NCBI GenBank assembly: GCA_942159475.1
Contig: OW804096.1
Span: 109,962,194 to 110,026,193 of the forward strand
Origin: Sthenelais limicola
Taxonomy: Eukaryota; Annelida; Polychaeta; Phyllodocida; Sigalionidae
Reading direction: 5' to 3'
DNA: 64,000 nt
Shown: positions 56,712-64,000 of the stretch, piece after piece
Layout of the letters: each line of letters opens with the position of its first letter
Position numbering within the stretch: position 1 is the stretch's first letter
Notes under the pieces: model-generated
The model's database searches: none
What the model saw: only the letters and a program-made list of their open reading frames with translations
Told to the model about the DNA's origin: nothing
Program-made: the position numbers and the translations under genes

Positions 56712-59700
56712 ATGTCGGTAACAATGGCTTCGGTGTCGATGATGCCTTTGAGTCCTCAAGACCCAGCAACACAGATCAACACGTTCAAATCCTATGTTAC
56801 TTTGATAGCAGATCCAGTACCTGGCAGTAAGTTGTCTTTCGATAGAAACTCCCCTTTGGCTTTGATGAGTTCGCTAATCAATGCCATTTTTTTGCTACAA
56901 AATTGTCAAAGGGTGTGATGAGACCAAAGATACGTTGAGCTGGCTCCTCTTGTGGACTTATGTTCGAGAGTTTATGAGCCGCTATGAATCACTTGCTGAT
57001 AAGATCTGACCCACAGAAATATATATCTATGATTATGTTGTTTTTTACTCACAATGTGCGTTAAGTACTTGTGAGTATCTATATCATATTTTTCGTAGTT
57101 TAGCCTTCAGGAATTTTTGCTCAGTAACTTGTTTAAGCTGTGTACATTGCACTGTACCATGATTGTTCCACTGTAGCGAGTGGTTGGTGGGTTGCATAAC
57201 TGCCTGACCAGTTGGTATGGATGTAATTGTAAGTCTGACCAGTTTTGAACGTGTTTCTATTATGGATGTGATTGGCAATAGTGGGTAGTGTAGCAGTATG
57301 ATTGCTGGCCTGAAAATGTCAACTAGGTGTGTATTATCATTATGGTTTGTATGGGTGTGATTTAAAGTGTGACAGATTTCCCTGCGGGCTAGTGAACCTC
57401 ACAAAGTCACTAGTCCCCCGGGCGACCACAAGTGGTAGGGGTGGTCATTACCATTTGTTTTGTAAAAATCAGTGCTCCTGCCTTTAGCATTGACAAATTC
57501 TGTGGGATTTCCAATCCTTTTTAAAAAAAATATTAGGATGTTTATGCAGTGTGTCATCAACAATCATTATGCAAAAAGTCACATTTATATAATATCATTG
57601 TCTTTTTTGTGCATATTTTATAAAATTCCCAAAAGACCCACTTTTTTTCGCGACCCACTTTTTTTCGCGACCCACTTTTTTTTCAATAGACAGAGGAAAG
57701 AGATGGGTGAAAGTGAGAAAGTTAAATGACCTTGCAACTCCATCCAGTTACATTCTGTAAAATCTTTATCCTTGGATCTGTAGACTTACTGTACATCTGT
57801 TGAACTACTTTCCAGTGTTCACAGAATTCTTTAATTAATGGGGTTTTATCTTTGGCCGATCTATTGTTACACAACTAAAGCTGATTTAAGCTGATGTTCA
57901 GTGTTGTTTTGAACATGGAGGTTGGTTTAGGGTTGAAAAATAAAGAAGCTATCAGAAATAACCATTATTTAGCTTGATTTGTAAGGTGATACTCTTTCAT
58001 ATTTTATCAATATAACACTATCCAGACAGTAATACATATATCTTATGGCCGCATTTCCGTTCGACTTTTTTATTCACCTCTGCTCATATTATATCAAATT
58101 CAATAGTTGACCGATACAATAGTAGAACATAGCTATAGCTGCCATACCTGACTGATATCGATAGATATCGTAGTATGTGGCTGTTGTACGCTTTCCTGTT
58201 TACGCTAATGCTTAAATTTAATGACTTGAACTACCTGTTTACTGTGTATCCATATTGCCCGTTTATTTTGTAATGTTGTCCGTTACAGTTGAAAAAAAGT
58301 TAAAAGCTGCGCAAGAACTCAGTGAGAATTTTGAGGTAAGATATGGATTTCTTTCTCCTTCGTGGTCGCGGGCACTGTTAATTGATTTTACTCCTGGGGA
58401 TTGTGTGCATGGGTGTCTTCTTGGTTACTAATCTTGTATTACCAATAAATCAATATTCATGCAACCTCAATGTTATCTTAATTTCAGACTGTTGTATCAT
58501 CGCCTCACTATCCTCAATTTCTTCAAGATGCAATGCGTGTTTTTCTTAAAACTCTTCAAGAAGGAGATCCTCAGTTTATTGCAGAGCAGAATAGTCAGGT
58601 GTGTGAAATAGTTTTCTGCTATTTAGCGCTTATGCGTATGCGTTCCTGGTGATTATTTCTATGGGGAATCATCCGAATGCTTCATAATATTTGGTATTCG
58701 AGTTGTGCCCCATTTACATCTTCAATACTTGACATTTGATACTCATGAATATTTTGTATCTATTTGCAGCAACTTCGGAAAGTGTTGTTGGAAATCATCC
58801 ATCGTATACCGACCAACGAACATCTGAAACCATATGTGAAGAGCATTCTCTCGCTAATGTTTAAACTAATACAGGTAATATTCTATCACAAAGCAATTCC
58901 ACGATCTTTTGTATTGAGGCTAAAATTTCTCCACCTATTATTTATGTACTTCATACTCAGCGGAATTTGCTTCCCCGTTCCCAGTTCCCTTAAGCTATGA
59001 TATTCTATTTAGCATGCTCTTAACTACTAGCCCGATTTCAATTATGAATATTTCCAATATGCTTCTTAGATTGACAACGAGGAGAATGTACTTGTGTGCC
59101 TTCGGATCATCATTGAACTCCACAAGCAGTACAGACCCCAGATTAATACCGAGGTACGTGTGAGGACAGTGGGTTTCATTTGTGTGATACTACACGTGAC
59201 TTATACCATGGGCAGTTGAAGCTTTACACCTAGTACGCAACACGTTCCGCTAAGTTTTAAAGTTGATTATTTTTGGTATTTTAGATCCAGACATTCCTTC
59301 ATTTCGTGAAGGATATCTACAAGGAACTCCCCAACCATCTTAACAAGATCTTTGAACCGAAGGCGCAGATCAAGGTCAAAGATATTTCTGAGGTCAAGGT
59401 TGATGTGATGTTGGCGGAGACATTCACTGTCACTACGATCATGACAGATAAAAAGAACAACGATAACCAAGGGATCTCGGTAAGTCGAAAGATGTATAGT
59501 TTATGTGTCTTATTATGGTCCACTTTTCTTCAGAATTGAATGTTGTGATAACTTCTCACCTATTTTTTTTCATTTGCCAGTACAACCTCATACCAAAGGC
59601 TCTCCTGTCCCTGAAAGTACTTGCCGAACTGCCTATTATCGTTGTCCTCATGTACCAGCTATATAAGCAGAACGTTCACAGCGATGTTGCTGAATTCATC

Positions 59701-62700
59701 CCTCTCATTATGAAAACTATTGTCCTACAACCCTCCCCCCAACAAAGGTATTTTTTTCATTTGATTATCATATTATTATTGATTATCATGTTATTTCACT
59801 TTTGCAGACAGATTATTTCTACACCATGTGCATATCTATTATGAAAGTCTCAAGAAAGTATTATGAAAATGTCTTAAGTTAGCTTAAAATTCACATTAAC
59901 TTTATTTCACTCTTATAATCATATATAACGCCAAATTACTACGGTACCTATAACTTGGCGTGGGGTGGTATTTCAGAGCAAATCCTGCTTTCAATAAAGA
60001 AGTGTTTGTCGACTTCATCGCTGCTCAGATTAAGACGTTGTCATTCCTTGCCTACATCATACGTATTTATCAGGTAAGTCAGAATATATATAATAGGATT
60101 ATTCTGAACAGACAATACATTACAATCAGAATGATATGGTATTGATTTGATGGGTCCATTTACCAATGATTAACAGCGCTGACTTTTGTTATAAATTGGC
60201 TTCCTTAAAAATTAAAGTGGCTAAGATCGCTGAGAATAAGCCGGCGCCACACTAGCCGCAATAAGCCTTGCAATAGGCTTCGCAACAGGCTTTCCCGATA
60301 GGTTTTGCTATTGCAGAGGCTTATCGGGAAGGCCTGTTGCAAACGTCGCCACACCTTTGCAACAGAGCTTTGCAATTAATCGCAATAGCATGGCGACGTC
60401 TGCGATGCAATTCTTATCGCCAACAAATATTAAACATGTCTAATATTTCTGCGATAGACGGCGACGCAATTCTTATCGTGAGGCTTGTTGCAAAGCCTAT
60501 TGCAGAGCCTGTTGCAAAGGGGCCCACACGTCTGCGATACACTGCAATCCAAGATCGAATATTTTCATTTCTATTGCAGAGGCCTGTTGCAAAGCCTATT
60601 GCAAGGCTTGTCGCGGCTAGTGTGCTCCCGCCTAAAATGTGTATCAAATATAACAAGAGTTTGATTAAAAGTATTTCAGGTGTTATCAAATTTATTTCAA
60701 AATGTTTCTATCTATCCTGGATTGCTTTTAATTAGAATAGCCGATGCGAGATGAGCACGGTGAAGGCATGACATGGTTTCATTTTGAAACTGCAATATCT
60801 GGGTTATGACGCTGGGATACATAATGTCACAAAAGTTGACGCAATCCTCCCGCGTCAGGAACCTTGCATATATTTGTTTGTTGTATCGTTTTAAACCTAT
60901 ATAAACGTCTAAAAACACTTTTAATATACCCATTTTCGGTACCGTATGCGTCATGCAAGCGTTGTGCAGATGGATACACATTATATGCACATACAGTGAG
61001 AGAGAATAGTTACGGTACAGCTTTGTTTACATCGTGACATTCCCTCGTCTCTGACAATGCGTCACTGACGGCAGTCACGGAATGCACATGCATCATTCGC
61101 ACTTGTGTAACGGCCGCGCTGTACGAGGGTTATTTTGGTCTGGCAGACTAATATAATTTTCAACAGGAACAATGGCAAAATGCCTCACAAATATGGATTT
61201 ATATGATCAAATCAGGAAGGCCAAGGGTAAAGGTGGGTCCATAATATTGAATAGCAATAACTTCGACCAAACTCTTACAAATGTGCTCTGCGATCGGCAA
61301 GTGCCACTAAAAGCGTGGGAAAACATTAGTAAACAGCATAAATTAACGAAAATTCATCCATTATTTTTTCAGGAAACCGTCAACACACACTCACAACAAA
61401 TGGTCAAGGGTATGCTCGGTTTACTTACACTTTGTCCCCAAGAGGTTGCACACTTGAGGAAAGAACTGCTGATTGCTGCAAGACATATCCTTGCCACCGA
61501 CCTTAGAAACAGTAAGTTTGAGTCATATACTAATGGAAATTCCCTGACATAGATAATTGACACCCGAATCACTGTTGTGGCAAATTTGCCAGCGACCCAA
61601 TAACATAAACAACAGTTTTCACCAGCATCCACGCGAGGTAAGGAGGTCGACAAGCAGAGTGGTATCACCGTCTAGCTATCAGTCCCTATATAACTATATC
61701 TGCCATATAGAGAATATAATGTATCACAGCTTGCACTTTCCGATTAGTATATTGGAGGAACTTTATTGGAGGAAATATTCTACAATCTTTTGCAATTCCA
61801 CGATCTTTTGTATTGAGGCTAATATTAATTTTCAATTCCCTTACATAGAAATAGACACCGGAATCACGGTTGTGGCAAATTAGCCAGCGACCTGAGGGCG
61901 CCTTTTTTTTAACAATAAATAAACATAAACATTTTCGCCAGCAGCCACATTGCCCTAGGATCGAAGTACCGTCAATACTATCAAAAAAATACAGCAGCGA
62001 CTGAGTAGTTTAATCTTTCTGTTTTCTTTCAGGATTTGTTCCTTTTATTGACAAATTATTTGATGAAAACATACTCATTGGATCTGGTTGGACGACGTAC
62101 GAATCTCTTCGGCCTCTTGCCTACAGCACTTTGGCTGATCTTGTACACCACGTCAGGGCTAGTTTGCCTCTCAATGATCTCTCCCTGGCCGTCAATCTTT
62201 TCTCCAAGAATGTCCATGACGAGTCCTTACCTAGTAGTATACAAACCATGTCATGCAAATTACTTTTAAACCTGGTAGAATGCATCAGATCAAAGAGTGA
62301 AGCGGATAATACAACGGTAAGCTTGCTGACGTTCCTTTTATGGTACAAGTAATTTCATTTTGTCGTAGGTAGTCACCTTTCAGATGCATGTCTGCTCTTT
62401 TACACTTTTATGTGCAAATAAATGATTTGTTGAATTGAATTTGCGGGATAGCCTATAAATCCACTACTTATACTCAGTATTTACTTCTTAGGCTCGGTCT
62501 ATTTTTATTCTAGTGCGCCTTTGCCCTTTGTCCTTATGTTTACAGCCAATAGTTTTTAAAACTCAAATAAAACTGATTGGCTCATTTTGCAGGTGAAAAT
62601 TCCTTATCAGGGTCGCGAGCTTTTGATGCGTATGCTAGAAGTGTTTGTTCTCAAATTCAAGACGATTGCTGAGATACAGCTTCCTGCACTGTTATCTAAA

Positions 62701-63945
62701 TTGTAAGTTGGTAATTCTTTAAGAAATGATCAGATGATACTATCAGATAATACTATCAGAAATATGACAATTTACATTCTTATAGAATCGTATTTTCCTC
62801 TGTTGGCCTTATTAACCTTCACGGTATAGTTGACTGCGGATAGTGCCGCGTCATTCCTTAGTCTCAGTCTCTACTAACCTTTCTTGAACACTCTATTTAG
62901 ACGGTCACAACAAGAAAGCAAAAATAGTCTTACAACGACTGGGACGATGGCCTCAAGTAACAGCTCCTCAAACGCACCTCCGCCCACTCCAACTGTTGCT
63001 GCATCGCCCGCCCCTGGCTTCCAGCCACCAGCTACACCAACCACAGCTACTGCACCAACTACACCAGCTGCTGCACCAGAAGTAAAACCAATACTTACCG
63101 ATTCGAAAGAGGACATGAAGAATGTGCCTTTCCCCTTCGATAAGGATAAGGACAAGGAATCTGAACCTAAGGTTCGTTATTTTATTGGATTATGTTGGCT
63201 GGATGTTTTATTTCTACTTTCCTTGGTAATGTAGGCGCTATGGAGTTTACTCGTCCAATACACTCATTTAGACCATGACACATGACCGGAACACTTCTTT
63301 CATTCCAGAGCAAAATCGGTATGACCACGAACCAAATGCCTTCATACTCTGTGGCTGACTGCCGGAGTCTGGTGAAAACCTTGGTTTGTGGCGTTAAAAC
63401 TATTACCTGGTGCACTGCCTCATGCAAGGCTGCAAATATGGGTAAGCGATTATCAGTTTGACCGTACTATTTAAGTGCCCGGGAAAATTGCTAATATAAA
63501 ATCAGATTCCCTTTTCATCCTGACCTGAGACTTTTATACCCTTTGATAGCTTGGTTTTCCTATTGTCACAACTGGTTCTAGTTTGTCGATCTTTATATGA
63601 ATGTTGTATCTTTTCAGATGCTACCTTCGTTCAAAATAAGCAGTTCCTTCCCAAGGAGACGCTAGTATTTGTACGCTTAGTACGCTATGCTCTTCAAGCT
63701 CTAGATATCTACACTATTAATGTTACTACATCAGGTCAAGCATTTGTCCGACCCCCAGCGTACGTTTACTTTTGATATTCTCGTCGGAAGGCGAAAATCA
63801 TTAGCGCATCATATTAGTTTTTACTGTTGCATTTACACAACTGTCTTGTCCATCATTGTCCATTGTAATTTTCCGGTCTTGTTTCAGTGTCCAGACAGTG
63901 CGGACAAAAGAAGAGAAAGAAGTTCTTGAACATTTTGCTGGAGTT
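56712..63945 (+). CDS. TRRAP: TRRAP, N-terminal 15 coding exons (gene continues past window)
   Basis: A giant PIKK-family pseudokinase scaffold that docks activators onto the SAGA and TIP60/NuA4 histone acetyltransferase complexes. Coding exons: 56712-56826, 58289-58335, 58488-58598, 58770-58874, 59070-59153, 59285-59479, 59581-59747, 59977-60073, 61373-61511, 62033-62316, 62593-62702, 62901-63171, 63309-63441, 63618-63759, 63888-63945. All phases agree and give 686 residues, under a fifth of the full protein. Recognised blocks include LLEIIHRIPTNEHL, SLKVLAELPIIVVLMYQLYK, FIAAQIKTLSFLAYIIRIYQ, HLRKELLIAARHIL, LADLVHHVR, LPSSIQTMSCKLLLNLVECI, DCRSLVKTLVCGVKTITW and EEKEVLEHFAGV. These form the N-terminal HEAT-repeat solenoid. 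Exon 62901-63171 encodes the variable Pro/Ala/Thr-rich linker. The exon with the ATG starts at 56688 after a leader exon ending 53574. Confidence 0.97.
57634..57690 (+). repeat. Three tandem CGACCCACTTTTTTTCG units
   Basis: Units of about 20 bp (GACCCACTTTTTTTCGC) lie in TRRAP intron 1. They resemble the inner array of the foldback element (GACCAACTTTTTTTTC). Confidence 0.8.
60240..60632. mobile_element. 393-bp MITE in a TRRAP intron, TAA target duplication
   Basis: About 55 bp of inverted termini (CACACTAGCCGC, AAGCCTTGCAATAGGCTT, GCAACAGGC) bound the element, and TAA flanks it at 60237-60239 and 60633-60635. GCAA(C/T)AGGC, or its inverse GCCTRTTGC, is repeated roughly ten times within and at the ends. 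The duplication fits PIF/Harbinger-type insertion. It lies in the intron 60074-61372. Confidence 0.85.
61172..61372 (+). other. Open frame in a TRRAP intron reading into the next exon
   Basis: An ATG at 61172 opens 67 codons (MAKCLTNMDLYDQIRKAKGK...) that continue in frame, without a stop, into the TRRAP exon at 61373. The composition looks protein-like and the context before the ATG is AGGAACAATGG. It may be an alternative first exon from an intronic promoter, an exonised fragment of another gene, or chance. TRRAP homology begins exactly at 61373, so the canonical protein excludes it. Confidence 0.35.
61546..61950 (+). repeat. Two diverged direct repeats in a TRRAP intron
   Basis: About 95 bp at 61546-61640 (GACACCCGAATCACTGTTGT, GCCAGCGACC, AACATAAACA, CACCAGCATCCAC) recur at 61847-61950 with scattered changes. 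Between them, GCAATTCCACGATCTTTTGT and the following ten bases (61792 onward) match 58893 onward in another TRRAP intron. Confidence 0.75.
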
Positions 63946-64000
63946 GTAAGTGCCTTTATTTCTCTATAATATAGAGTTACGGATACCAGTAAGATATAGA

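Noticed and set aside
62874..63155. Ala/Gly/Val-rich minus-strand frame
   Set aside because: Antisense of the TRRAP Pro/Ala-rich linker exon.

Overview
This window is nuclear DNA from an animal. It is AT-rich, its genes carry many introns with GT..AG junctions, and its intergenic space is dense in inverted-repeat transposons, minisatellites and retroelement relics. The proteins recognised (a Cys-loop receptor subunit, a membrane UDP-glycosyltransferase, the RNase P/MRP protein RPP25, and TRRAP) and the large foldback element suggest a marine invertebrate, perhaps an echinoderm or other ambulacrarian. That placement is inference and no sequence here proves it.

Layout. (1) 1-10592, plus strand: a nicotinic-type Cys-loop receptor subunit in six clear exons, probably preceded by an exon tail at 1-30. 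Its introns hold a tRNA-derived SINE, a TTA-flanked MITE, a purine-rich minisatellite and an unidentified broken coding stretch. (2) 10593-28700: mostly non-coding, with one possible exon at 16066-16217, a TTAA-flanked MITE (18224-18727), a 5.2 kb TIR element (19529-24744) tiled with a 16-bp motif, a 307-bp MITE, and a 1.47 kb TIR element (26905-28371). (3) 28763-32821, plus strand: two exons of an unrecognised Cys-rich protein with a Ser-rich acidic tail, separated by two 15-bp-period minisatellite blocks; the start of the last exon is duplicated around a MITE. (4) 34152-35759, minus strand: an intronless UDP-glycosyltransferase. (5) 37281-39993: a 2.7 kb foldback element flanked by a perfect 6-bp duplication, next to a dead Penelope-like retroelement (40461-41793). 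(6) 41800-46160: AT-rich repeats, including one MITE nested in another. (7) 46604-53313, minus strand: RPP25-like gene, rebuilt in full (206 aa, seven exons including the 5' leader). (8) 53433-53530: likely bidirectional promoter shared with TRRAP. (9) 53521-63945, plus strand: TRRAP 5' leader and the first 15 coding exons (686 residues); the gene runs off the window.

RPP25-like and TRRAP sit head to head, a common arrangement for housekeeping genes. The unknown gene and the UGT are tail to tail. No operon-like logic applies.

The most unusual theme is a set of at least six TIR elements, each tiled internally, often in both orientations, with its own short motif. Several have the motif inside the TIR itself. 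They look like different families built on one plan. The foldback element and the MITE-associated exon duplication are the other main points of interest.
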